This document shows, in pieces, positions 18,048 through 26,627 of a stretch of DNA of 64,000 nt. Each line of letters starts with the position of its first letter. The stretch's first letter is position 1. A program made the translations under genes and the position numbers. The stretch lies in contig NZ_CP061947.1 in NCBI RefSeq assembly GCF_014838715.1, positions 744,001-808,000 on the forward strand. Reading direction: 5' to 3'. The notes below the pieces were generated by a model. It worked only from the letters and a program-made list of their open reading frames with translations, did not search any database and was not told where the DNA came from. Source of the stretch: Algoriphagus sp. Y33. GTDB taxonomy: Bacteria; Bacteroidota; Bacteroidia; Cytophagales; Cyclobacteriaceae.

Positions 18048-18432
18048 ATTTAGCATGGCATAAGTTTGAAGACTTTGCGCCAACTGTGTAATTGTTTCAT
18101 GTACCGTTACACTAGCTTGAGTCTTAAGACTTGGACTTTTGAAATGCAGCCTCTTGACTGTAAAAAGACTGCTCGCCTGATATGCTCAAAAAATATGCTT
18201 GATTTATTGGGTTTGGTTATGTGTTATAAATGGCAGTCTGAAGACTGCAATAGATGAGTACAAGCCTGCCTACCGGAAGGCCATTAGCATTGCACCAATT
18301 GGATGTCTTTAAGTGGAGGCTAGCTAATTCAAACTAAAATGACTCGTGTCAGGAAACTTTAACTAATTGTTTTGGAGTGTTACCAACATTTTTCTTATTT
18401 TTTTACTCTTACGAAGTTATTTTAAAGAAAAT

Positions 18433-19450
18433 ATGAGATTCAGCCCCTACTTATTGTTAGTACTGATTTTTGTTAGCTGTAAAGACAAATCAATTAAGCG
18501 ATTTAAACTAAGCAGTGCTGAAGTTATTGATGTCAGCTCAAAAATAACTGATCTGGAGACTGAGCAGATCATGTCAGATCTATCGCTTACCATATTTGGA
18601 GATTACTTGATTGTATCGGATTTTAAGGGTGCTTATGAAAAAGGAATTCATCTTTTTGACAAAAACCGCTTAGTTTTATTTGGGAAGCACAGGGATAATA
18701 GGGTAAGTTCCTGGGCAAATTATGCGTTTTGGTCGGCTTGCTATCACACCGAATGGGAGAGAATTTTGGGTGCCTGATTTTGAGAAAATAAAAGTGTTCA
18801 AGTTTGACATCGATTCTGCATTGATGGACCAAGACTATCTGCCCACGGTAACCAAGCCTTTTGCCTACGATTTTTTTCTGTCGGGGATGAATATTGTCTC
18901 GGACAGTCTTGCGTTGGGAACAGGCTTGGAAGTACTCAGCCCCAGTACCTTTCGGGCTAGCCTGGGCAGATGGGATATTAATACTGGAATCATTGAAAAG
19001 TTTGGAGAGGAACATCCTAAGTTGACCGGTGAAAGAACCAATGCGTTTTTTGATTATTCCTACAAGCATAACATCATGGCGCTTGCACATATCAACCATG
19101 ACATTCTTACCCTATATAATGCAGATGGGACAATCAAATATCATATCCTCGGTGAAAAGGAGTTTGACAATGAGAAACGAAAACTGAAGTTCTTTGGAGA
19201 AGTTCATATAGGTGATGAATGGATAATTAGGTCTTATTTAGGTAGTGAAGGTTTTATACTAGATGAAAAGCAGCAACCTATGAGTGTAGGACGAAGTAGG
19301 TTATTGCTATTTAACCTTAAGGTCAATTTGTCAAAAGTGATTGAAACAGGCCATGATATCCGATATTTTGCCGCGGATGACGAGAAAAAACGGGTACTGT
19401 GTTATTTTCTGGGCAGAGAAGTGCCATTAGGTTATTTTTATTTTGAATAA
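18433..19450 (+). pseudogene. BF3164-like (TolB-like propeller) lipoprotein, frameshifted
   Basis: The first part (18433 to the stop at 18775-18777) encodes a lipoprotein signal (MRFSPYLLLVLIFVSC) and the start of a propeller domain with LSLTIFGDYLIVSDFKG and GIHLFDKN. The continuation is in the next frame, from about 18710 to 19450 (GQIMRFGRLAITPNGREFWV, then PDFEKIKVFKFD, to the end at LGYFYFE). Joined, the two parts give about 338 residues with the layout of BF3164-type lipoproteins, whose function is unknown. The frame moves by +1 between about 18690 and 18720. Only one lesion is visible, so a recent mutation or a sequencing error are both possible. Confidence 0.65.
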
Positions 19451-19467
19451 AATATTTTGCCCACCAG

Positions 19468-19560
19468 CGGACAAAACTGTCCGAGATATACGAGAGATAA
19501 ATTAAAAATGTCCATTTCCAGCCAGATTTCTTGTTTTTTCTTACTGGCATACTAATGGAA
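19468..19560 (+). promoter_or_regulatory. Palindromic upstream site plus sigma-54-like promoter, site 1
   Basis: The palindrome CGGACAAAACTGTCCG (19468-19483) is followed after 61 bp by TGGCATACTAATGGAA (19545-19560), which has the GG-N10-GA arrangement of a sigma-54 -24/-12 element. The DUF4097 gene starts 43 bp later. The same pair with the same spacing recurs at three other places in the window. No activator gene is in view. Confidence 0.55.
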
Positions 19561-19602
19561 ATAAGAGGTTCATTGTCAACGGTGAACCTAATCACAATAC
19601 CC

Positions 19603-20535
19603 ATGAAACTCTTCAAATTCTCCTCAGCCTCTCTGGTCCTTATTTTGCTATCCGTGCAGTTCGCTGCTTTTGCAACTGCTTTTAAAGCAGATCCATACCT
19701 CACCAAGCAGTTTACACTCAGTGGCTCAGGCAATCTCAACGTAGAAACTTCGGGAGCCTCTGTTGCCGTCACCGGCGCAAGTGGCAATGAAGTGATCGTC
19801 GACATGTATGTGAAGTTGAACGGGAGGGAAATCGAGATGGAAGATGCGGAGGTAGAGCGGGAATTGGACAACTATAACCTGGACATCAGCCAAAGCGGAA
19901 ATACCATTTCAGTGATTGTGAAAAAGAAAAACAATAGCGGTCGAAGCAAATTGAATCTGTCATTTAAGCTCCAGGTACCAACAGAAATGTCTTCCAAATT
20001 CCAATCCAGCGGAGGATCGATTTCAGTGGATGGGTTGAACGGTGAGCAGGAAATAGCCACAAGTGGGGGGAGTATTCAAGTTGTCAATAGCTCAGGCTCT
20101 GTAAATACACATAGTTCCGGAGGCTCTTTTAGACTTGAAAACTTTGAAGGAGACGTCGATGTACAGACCAGCGGAGGATCCATCAAAGTGAATCAACTTT
20201 TGGGAGATCTAAATGTAAATACTTCAGGCGGTAGTGTGAATTTGTCAGAGATCAATGGCAGCATTTCCGCAAATACCAGTGGAGGATCTATCCGGGCCCA
20301 GCTTTCCAATGTGGAGAAAGAACTTACGATGAAGAGCAGCGGAGGAAGCATTACCGCAGTAGTTCCGGATGGATTGGGGCTAGACCTTGATCTCAGTGGG
20401 GGAAGGGTCAATTCCAAACTTTCCAATTTCAGCGGAGAAGTGAAAAAGGATAGAATTCTGGGTAAAATCAACGGCGGGGGAGTTCCTGTAACTATGCAAA
20501 GCTCCGGAGGAAGCATCAATTTGGAGTTTAATTGA
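19603..20535 (+). CDS. DUF4097-family exported beta-strand repeat protein
   Basis: The ATG at 19603 gives a 310-residue protein with a clean signal peptide (MKLFKFSSASLVLILL... ending AAFA); the longer frame from 19531 overlaps the putative promoter and is rejected. From about residue 130 the sequence repeats every 19-21 residues around SSGGSI/TSGGSI: SSGGSISVDGL, TSGGSIQVV, SSGGSFRLENF, TSGGSIKVN, TSGGSVNLSEI, TSGGSIRAQ, SSGGSITAVV and a final SSGGSINLEFN. This pattern forms stacked beta-strands (a beta-helix-like solenoid) as in DUF4097/putative adhesin proteins. The role is not known; related genes often accompany envelope-stress systems. It has a sigma-54-like promoter 43 bp upstream, a site type shared with nearby permease genes. 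Confidence 0.75.
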   Translation: MKLFKFSSASLVLILLSVQFAAFATAFKADPYLTKQFTLSGSGNLNVETSGASVAVTGASGNEVIVDMYVKLNGREIEMEDAEVERELDNYNLDISQSGNTISVIVKKKNNSGRSKLNLSFKLQVPTEMSSKFQSSGGSISVDGLNGEQEIATSGGSIQVVNSSGSVNTHSSGGSFRLENFEGDVDVQTSGGSIKVNQLLGDLNVNTSGGSVNLSEINGSISANTSGGSIRAQLSNVEKELTMKSSGGSITAVVPDGLGLDLDLSGGRVNSKLSNFSGEVKKDRILGKINGGGVPVTMQSSGGSINLEFN

Positions 20536-20626
20536 AGTAGCTAGTATCAAGTACAAAGTATCTAGACATAAGATTTGAGAATCAATAACTAAGGGTCAAG
20601 AGACTAGAATCAAGATTAGTTTGGAG

Positions 20627-20665
20627 CGTCATTGCGAACGACGAAGGAGTGCGGCAATCTCTTTA
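20627..20665. repeat. Solo half of the dispersed palindromic repeat
   Basis: The sequence GAGCGTCATTGCGAACGACG followed by AAGGAGTGCGGCAATCT. The same ~39-bp unit is seen near 34559, 34776, 37708, 38093, 41411, 41813, 42222, 50847 and 51248, always between genes of the permease array. Confidence 0.6.
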
Positions 20666-20843
20666 TTATTATCAAGTATCAAAGCATTGGTATTAAAATA
20701 TAAGAGATATGGAGAATGACTTTCCAACCTTAAAACCTGCCACTTTCCAACTTGCTAGTACGAAATCTTTCAATTTTAAAATCTTCCAATCCTTCCCTGG
20801 CGGACAAGTATCTAAAATTTTCCAATATTTCAATCCACAAGAA

Positions 20844-23252
20844 ATGCTCAAACATCATATCCTGCTTTCACTGAGGAATTTCAAGCGAAACAAGACCACC
20901 TTTTTGATCAATCTGATTGGACTGACGATCGGATTGGCAGGTGTGGTGCTGATCAGCCTATGGGTATTGGACGAGTACGGTGTGGACAGGTACCACGAAA
21001 ACGAAGACCGGCTTTATCAGGTTCTGCAGAATGTAAAAGAGGGGGACCAGATCCTGACCTTACAGGCAACTCAGGGAAGATTGGCGAAGGCTTTAGCAGA
21101 GGAAATACCCGAAGTGGAATTTGCCACTTCCGTGATTCCAGCTTCCTGGTTTCCAAATACCGGGCTTACAAAAGCTGAGGGAAATGCATTTAGAGCCAGG
21201 CCCCAATATGTAGAGCCTGATTTCTTTAACATCTTCTCTTTCGAACTGATCGCCGGGAATAAGTCTAGCGTTTTTGTTGACAAGTATTCGGTGGCAATCT
21301 CGGAGGAGCTCGCCCAGAAGCTGTTTAAGACGAAGGATAACCTGATCGGCAAAGGAATAACTTGGGAATTCGGGTCTCTGAGTGGGGATTTTACCGTCCA
21401 GGCCGTGTTTAGAAACCCACCAGCTAATTCCTCCAACCCAAGTGATATCCTATTCAACTATGAACTTTATATCGAGGACCGTCATGAGTTGGAGAACTGG
21501 GGAAACAGTGATCCCCATACCTATTTGGTTCTCGCCCCAGGGGCTTCATCGGATCAAGTCAATCTCAAGATTCGGGATTTTTTGAAAGTAAAAGTAGAGA
21601 ATTCGGAGTCGAGTCTATTTCTGCAAAAGTTTTCGGACCGATACCTTCAAGGCACTTTCGAAAATGGGAAACAAGCTGGAGGAAGGATTGGATATGTTCG
21701 GCTATTTTCAATCATCGCGATTTTCATCCTGGTAATCGCATCCATCAACTTTATCAATCTCACGACGGCCAAAGCTTCCAAAAGAGCCAAAGAGATCGGA
21801 ATCAAGAAATCTTTTGGCGTAGCCAAGTCGTCGCTTATTTCACAGTTTCTTACCGAATCTGTGTTGCTGACTTCTATAGCCACATTGTGTGCTATCCTGC
21901 TGGTGCAGCTGGCTATGCCTCAGTTTAACATTATCACGGGCAAGCAACTGTCGCTTTCCCTCAGTCCGATGCTGATGCTCGGGGTTCTGATGACGGCTCT
22001 TCTTGTCGGGGTTTTGGCTGGAAGCTATCCTGCATTTTACATTTCCGGAATTCAGCCCATTGCTGTTTTTAAAAACAAGCTTCCGGGTTCGTGGAAAGAG
22101 ATTTCGGCCAGGAGAGGCTTGGTGGTATTTCAGTTTACGCTGTCAGTCTTGCTGATCGTTTCTGTGGCGATTGTTCACAAACAGTTGGAATATATCCAAA
22201 CCAAAAACCTGGGATATCAGCGGGAAAATGTGCTACGCTTTCAACTGGAAATGCCCGATGGCGGAGACGAAAACTTTTTTGAAATCGGTGGTGGTTGGGA
22301 GAATCGAGTGGAAGGGTTTATTGGTGAGGTGGAGAAGGTTCCTGGAGTGATCAAAGCCTCCAATGCCTACCACAATCTCACAGGAAACCACGGTGGGATG
22401 TCGGGCGTGGACTGGAAAGCCGGTGATGAAGATGAGAAATTAGGCTTCAGCAATCTGGAAATCGGATATGGCTTTATTGAGACGCTTGGGATTGAACTCC
22501 AAGAGGGGAGGTCCTTTTCCAGGGATTTTACCAACGAAACTGGGAAAGTTTTGCTCAATCAGGCTGCAATAGATGCCATGCAGCTAGCAGATCCGGTGGG
22601 TAAAATAATAAGCTTTTGGGGTTCTCCCAAAGAGGTTATCGGTGTGACAGACAACTTTCATTTTGAGTCGCTCTTTGAATCCATTGTGCCTTGTATTATC
22701 CGCCTGGAACCTAGAGCTAATACGATTCTCGTCAAGATTGAACAGGGAATGGAACAGCAAACCGTTGCCGGTTTGCAGCATCTCTATTCCAGTCAGTTTG
22801 CCGGTTTGGCCATGGACTACGGGTTTTTGGACAAGGATTACGAGATGCTTTACACAGCTGAACAACGGGTACTGGTATTGGCAAACTATTTTGCCGGACT
22901 GGCAATCCTCATATCCTGCATGGGGCTGTTTGGCTTGGCAGCTTTCATGGCGGAGCAGCGGGTCAAAGAAATAGGAATTAGAAAAGTTTTGGGAGCCAAT
23001 GAATGGAATATCCTTCTCCTTGTGGCAGGAAGCTTCGTTGCTTTGGTTTTGGTTGCGATAGGCATCGCGATACCGGTCAGTTATTTTGTTGCAAAAAACT
23101 GGTTGGAACGCTTTGCTTACCGGGTGGATCTTTCTTGGTCGTATTTCGCTTTTGCAGCTGTATTGACGCTGCTGATTGCCTTGGTTACCGTAGGTGCTCA
23201 TGCGATGAAATCAGCGCTGATGAAACCTGTGGAGAGTTTGAGAAGTGAGTGA
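20844..23252 (+). CDS. FtsX/MacB_PCD-type orphan permease 1
   Basis: An 802-residue inner-membrane protein with the duplicated layout of this family: TM1 near residues 20-42, a periplasmic MacB_PCD domain, three TM segments forming the first FtsX domain (INFINLT at 301-307, then KRAKEIGIKKSFGVAKSSL), TM5 near 430, a second periplasmic domain, and a second FtsX domain with AEQRVKEIGIRKVLGANEWN. MacB/FtsX permeases transmit mechanical work from a cytoplasmic ATPase to periplasmic partners; no ATPase or adaptor gene is present here. The N-terminus MLKHHILLSLRNFKRNK marks a subtype different from the NYLKIAWRN type of most neighbours and like the fragment at 38628. The ATG at 20844 is preferred to 20709, whose extra 45 residues encode the repeat-like leader. 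Confidence 0.85.
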   Translation: MLKHHILLSLRNFKRNKTTFLINLIGLTIGLAGVVLISLWVLDEYGVDRYHENEDRLYQVLQNVKEGDQILTLQATQGRLAKALAEEIPEVEFATSVIPASWFPNTGLTKAEGNAFRARPQYVEPDFFNIFSFELIAGNKSSVFVDKYSVAISEELAQKLFKTKDNLIGKGITWEFGSLSGDFTVQAVFRNPPANSSNPSDILFNYELYIEDRHELENWGNSDPHTYLVLAPGASSDQVNLKIRDFLKVKVENSESSLFLQKFSDRYLQGTFENGKQAGGRIGYVRLFSIIAIFILVIASINFINLTTAKASKRAKEIGIKKSFGVAKSSLISQFLTESVLLTSIATLCAILLVQLAMPQFNIITGKQLSLSLSPMLMLGVLMTALLVGVLAGSYPAFYISGIQPIAVFKNKLPGSWKEISARRGLVVFQFTLSVLLIVSVAIVHKQLEYIQTKNLGYQRENVLRFQLEMPDGGDENFFEIGGGWENRVEGFIGEVEKVPGVIKASNAYHNLTGNHGGMSGVDWKAGDEDEKLGFSNLEIGYGFIETLGIELQEGRSFSRDFTNETGKVLLNQAAIDAMQLADPVGKIISFWGSPKEVIGVTDNFHFESLFESIVPCIIRLEPRANTILVKIEQGMEQQTVAGLQHLYSSQFAGLAMDYGFLDKDYEMLYTAEQRVLVLANYFAGLAILISCMGLFGLAAFMAEQRVKEIGIRKVLGANEWNILLLVAGSFVALVLVAIGIAIPVSYFVAKNWLERFAYRVDLSWSYFAFAAVLTLLIALVTVGAHAMKSALMKPVESLRSE

Positions 23253-23515
23253 GATGATTACCAGATAGTTAGTAACAAGATATAAGTGTTTAGATAATAA
23301 AGCTTAGAATCAAGATGCTTATGTAAAAAGTAAAATGTGAGAAGTGAGAAGCTGGAGCTAAGAAAAACGATTTACGAATGGGAAAAGACTTCGACTTTCA
23401 TGCCTTCGGTAGACTGGCCGCTGAGTCTGACAAAAATTACTACAGACTTCTTAAAAACTTTACCACTTTAAGAACTTTACCACCTTCCAACTCTTAAAAT
23501 TTTCCCAATATTCCA
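23253..23515. other. Trailer/leader gap between permease genes 1 and 2
   Basis: A purine-rich trailer (AGTAACAAGATATAAG, AATCAAGATGC, GTGAGAAGTGAGAAG) passes into a pyrimidine-rich leader (CCACTTTAAGAACTTTACC, ACCTTCCAACTCTTAA, TTTTCCCAATATTCCA) that ends at the ATG. This two-part design recurs around most permease genes. No gene is seen. Confidence 0.5.
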
Positions 23516-25975
23516 ATGATGTTCAAAACCTATCTGAAAATTGCCTGGAGAAGCCTGAAGAAGAATAAATTGGTGTCGTTTATCAATATTCTGGGACTGG
23601 CACTGGGTATTGCCACTTGCCTGGTTATTAGTCTGTATGTGATCGAAGAATTTAGCTATGATCGTTTTTTTAAGGATTCAGACAGGATCTTCAGAGTTAC
23701 CCTGGATGCTAAGATAGGGGAGCAGACGCTCAGCGAAGCCAGTGTGATGGCTCCTGTGGCGGAGACTTTTAAAGCCGAAATTCCCGAGGTACAAGTAAGT
23801 ACCAGAGTTCTGAATCTGCATTCCAATACTAAAGTCAGGATAGGGGACAAGGTGATCCGAAAAGGCAATACGGCTTTTGTTGATCCTAATTTCTTTGAGG
23901 TATTTGATCTTCCATTTGCCAGCGGAGATCCAGCTACTGCACTTTCAAACCCCAATTCTGTAGTACTCACCGAGGATCAAGCCACAGCTCTTTTTGGTAA
24001 GGATAACGCGATCAATCAGGCGATCAAGTTGGAAGGGATAGGCTATTATTCCAGCCAATATTTAGATTTGTCAGGGGACTATACAGTCACAGGAGTAATC
24101 AAAAACATCCCGGAAAACTCCCATTTCGATTTTGCCATGCTTGCATCTATGCTGGGTAATCCGGATGCGAAAAATCAAAGTTGGCTGTCAGGAAATTACG
24201 TCACCTATTTGCTGCTGAATAAGGGCGCTACGGCTGATCAAGTTGAAACTAAGATACCGACACTTACCAGGAAATACATGGAGGATCAGATGAAGCAAGG
24301 GTTGGGAATGGGGTTTGACGAGTTTTTTGAAAAAGGAAACCATGTGTATTTAAACCTACAGCCACTTACCGATATCCATCTCAACAACCAATTTGCAGGA
24401 AAGGGAGACTTTGAGGCTGGCGGCGACTTACAGACAGTGTTGATCTATTGCGCCATAGCAGTGTTTATGTTGCTGATTGCCTGCATCAATTTTATGAACC
24501 TTTCTACTGCCGGGTCATCTCAGCGCTCAAAAGAAATAGGAGTTAGAAAAGTCATGGGATCCGGGAAGCAGGATCTTGTATTTCAGTTTTTGTCAGAATC
24601 ACTTATTGCGGTTTTCATTGCTATGGTTTTGGGGCTTTTACTGGCAAAATTAGCACTTCCGTTTTTCAATGGTTTTGCGGATAAATCCCTGTCACTTGGG
24701 TTTTTGTTCCAGCCTGTTGTTTTCCTAACTCTTTTGGCACTCATTCTCTTGGTCACACTGATGGCCGGCGGGTATCCGGCATTTTTCCTTTCGGCATTTA
24801 AGCCTATAGAGTCCTTGAAGAAAAAAATCATCAGAAGCAATAGAAGCGGATTGAGAAGTAGCTTGGTAGTGTTTCAATTCACAGTTTCAGTGGTATTGAT
24901 CATCGGTACCATCGTGGTGTCTCAGCAAATGAATTACATCCAGAACAAAGATCTGGGTTATGATAAAGAGCAATTGATTGTCTTGCGCGACGCAGGACTC
25001 TTGGGGGAGCATCTGGATGTTTTCAAGGATAAGTTAAAAGGGGATCCACGGATTAAAAATATAACAAAATCCGCTTATATACCATCTGGGCCAACCGATA
25101 CAAACAGCCAGAACCTGATAATCGATGAATCCATGTCAAGCACTTTACGGATGATCCAATATGGGATTGATGAAGAATATATCCCTACTCTTGGTATGGA
25201 AATCTTGGCAGGAAGAAACTTTTCTTTGGATCTCGGTTCGGAGGAAAATAACATAATCATCAATCAGACAGCTGCCAAGGAACTGGGGATAGAAGATGAT
25301 CCGGTCGGGCAGGTTTTTGAAAAAAGAACCGATAATCAAGGTGGAAGGGAAGAAGTACGGGTAGTGGGCGTGGTGAAGGATTTTGTGGCAAAATCACTCA
25401 GAGAACCGATCAAACCTCTGATGATGGTTTACAATCCGTATTACAGCCTGATTATGAAAGTGGAAAAGTCAGAACTTCAGCCTTTGCTTGCCGACATGCA
25501 GTCGATCTGGAATGGCTTCAATACAGGCGAGGCTTTTCATTATGCTTTTTTGGATGAATTGTATAATGAGACTTACATACAAGAAGCCAAGATGGGTTCT
25601 TTCCTAACCGTCCTTTCCTTGATGACAATTTTCGTCGCATGTTTAGGCTTGTTTGGCTTAGTGACCTTCACTGCCGAGCAGAGGATCAAAGAAATCGGAA
25701 TCCGAAAAGTATTGGGGTCTACGGTAAATCAGATTGTGGGAATGCTGGCCAAGGACTTTATCAAGCTGGTCGGAATTTCCCTGATCATAGCCTTTCCTGC
25801 AGGTTACTTCTTTATGGATATGTGGCTTGGTAATTTTGCCTACCACATCGACATAGCTTGGTGGATTTATGCCTTGGCAGCCGGGATTACGCTGGTAATT
25901 GCGTTTGGCACCATATGTCTGAGAAGCGTGAAAGCCGCCCTGATGAATCCTGTGGAAAGTTTGAAAAGTGAGTAG
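23516..25975 (+). CDS. FtsX/MacB_PCD-type orphan permease 2
   Basis: Of 819 residues, the longest intact member, with the NYLKIAWRN-type start (MMFKTYLKIAWRSLKKNK). TM1 lies at about 22-45, the first periplasmic domain at about 46-305, INFMNLS at 324-330 followed by QRSKEIGVRKVMGSGKQDL, TM5 at about 455 (VVFQFTVSVVLIIGTIVV), and the second FtsX motif AEQRIKEIGIRKVLGSTVNQ. It ends MNPVESLKSE. Two adjacent ATGs (23516 and 23519) are possible starts. It is separated from permease 1 by 263 bp of trailer and leader repeats, so independent transcription is possible. Its partner ATPase is unknown. Confidence 0.85.
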   Translation: MMFKTYLKIAWRSLKKNKLVSFINILGLALGIATCLVISLYVIEEFSYDRFFKDSDRIFRVTLDAKIGEQTLSEASVMAPVAETFKAEIPEVQVSTRVLNLHSNTKVRIGDKVIRKGNTAFVDPNFFEVFDLPFASGDPATALSNPNSVVLTEDQATALFGKDNAINQAIKLEGIGYYSSQYLDLSGDYTVTGVIKNIPENSHFDFAMLASMLGNPDAKNQSWLSGNYVTYLLLNKGATADQVETKIPTLTRKYMEDQMKQGLGMGFDEFFEKGNHVYLNLQPLTDIHLNNQFAGKGDFEAGGDLQTVLIYCAIAVFMLLIACINFMNLSTAGSSQRSKEIGVRKVMGSGKQDLVFQFLSESLIAVFIAMVLGLLLAKLALPFFNGFADKSLSLGFLFQPVVFLTLLALILLVTLMAGGYPAFFLSAFKPIESLKKKIIRSNRSGLRSSLVVFQFTVSVVLIIGTIVVSQQMNYIQNKDLGYDKEQLIVLRDAGLLGEHLDVFKDKLKGDPRIKNITKSAYIPSGPTDTNSQNLIIDESMSSTLRMIQYGIDEEYIPTLGMEILAGRNFSLDLGSEENNIIINQTAAKELGIEDDPVGQVFEKRTDNQGGREEVRVVGVVKDFVAKSLREPIKPLMMVYNPYYSLIMKVEKSELQPLLADMQSIWNGFNTGEAFHYAFLDELYNETYIQEAKMGSFLTVLSLMTIFVACLGLFGLVTFTAEQRIKEIGIRKVLGSTVNQIVGMLAKDFIKLVGISLIIAFPAGYFFMDMWLGNFAYHIDIAWWIYALAAGITLVIAFGTICLRSVKAALMNPVESLKSE

Positions 25976-26103
25976 AGTAGGAAGCCTGAGAGTTGGAGGT
26001 CAGGAAGTTTGATAGTAGTTAGTAACAAAATAGTATCAAGGCTTCTTAACCCATTAATCCTTAATCATCAGCTGCCAGTCACAAGTATGAAATCAAATAA
26101 TAT

Positions 26104-26139
26104 CATGACAATTTTTGATTAAAATCGAAAATTGTCATG
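26104..26139. repeat. 17-bp inverted repeat with GATT-AATC core
   Basis: CATGACAATTTTTGATT (26104-26120) and AATCGAAAATTGTCATG (26123-26139) pair with one mismatch around a 2-bp centre. The right arm GATTAAAATCGAAAATT matches the third tandem repeat upstream of the AAA ATPase gene (GATTCAAATCGAAAATT near 60658). It could be an operator or the remains of one. Confidence 0.55.
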
Positions 26140-26320
26140 ATTATTCTGGATTACAAGCCAACATAGCCAGTCCAGTGGGCCGAAAGATACTTTCACCAAT
26201 CCTTCGCCAAAGTGAGTGTCCTCACTCACTTTTTCCAAACGCTTGATTCTAACTCCAATACAACTACACCCTCAAGTGTCATTTTTCACATCTTTATAAC
26301 TAGTATTAGTTGCCCGAGAG

Positions 26321-26412
26321 CGAACAAAACTGTCCGAGCGTAATGAACTTTGAATTCAAAAACATGTGATTCAGACGCAAATGAACGCTTTTTGACTGGC
26401 ACGTTTGTGGAA
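26321..26412 (+). promoter_or_regulatory. Palindromic upstream site plus sigma-54-like promoter, site 2
   Basis: CGAACAAAACTGTCCG (26321-26336) is followed after 60 bp by TGGCACGTTTGTGGAA (26397-26412), matching the TGGCAC half of the -24/-12 consensus with GG-N10-GA spacing. It lies about 216 bp upstream of permease 3. Confidence 0.55.
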
Positions 26413-26627
26413 AGTTGAAATTGGTAGAACCAAAGAGTTCAGAGCCAAGAACCAAGAATACTGAGTCAAGAGATTGGGGACAAGAGAATTGAAACAAGAA
26501 CTAAGAGATTTATAAGACCCCGAAAGTGGATACGGGTTTTAAACTCTCCAACTTCCCGATTCCTTGCTTCCTAATCTTCCAATACAAAAATCCGTTACCG
26601 TGGACAAATCATTTCAAATCCAACAAA

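Larger units (their letters stand above)
17591..18432. other. Repeat-rich intergenic gap after cydB
   Basis: No credible gene lies in these 842 bases. They hold a dispersed repeat also found near 42412 and 48039 (see separate entries) and a 108-bp element with 15-bp terminal inverted repeats. Diverged direct repeats flank that element: the copy starting near 17805 (GTAATTG...GTACGGTAACGCTAG) resembles the one near 18088 (GTAATTG...GTACCGTTACACTAG). Short ORFs here have no family features. Confidence 0.5.
25976..26627. other. Intergenic gap before permease 3
   Basis: No gene is seen in 652 bases. The gap holds a 17-bp inverted repeat at 26104-26139, a palindrome plus sigma-54-like element at 26321-26412, a purine-rich stretch (CAAGAACCAAGAATAC, GTCAAGAGATTGG) and the pyrimidine-rich leader of the next gene (CTCTCCAACTTCCCGATTCC). 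Confidence 0.5.

Noticed and set aside
22584..23201. 205-codon ORF on the minus strand
   Set aside because: It is antisense to the second FtsX domain of permease 1. The composition mirrors the sense strand, and similar antisense ORFs occur opposite the same domain in other copies.
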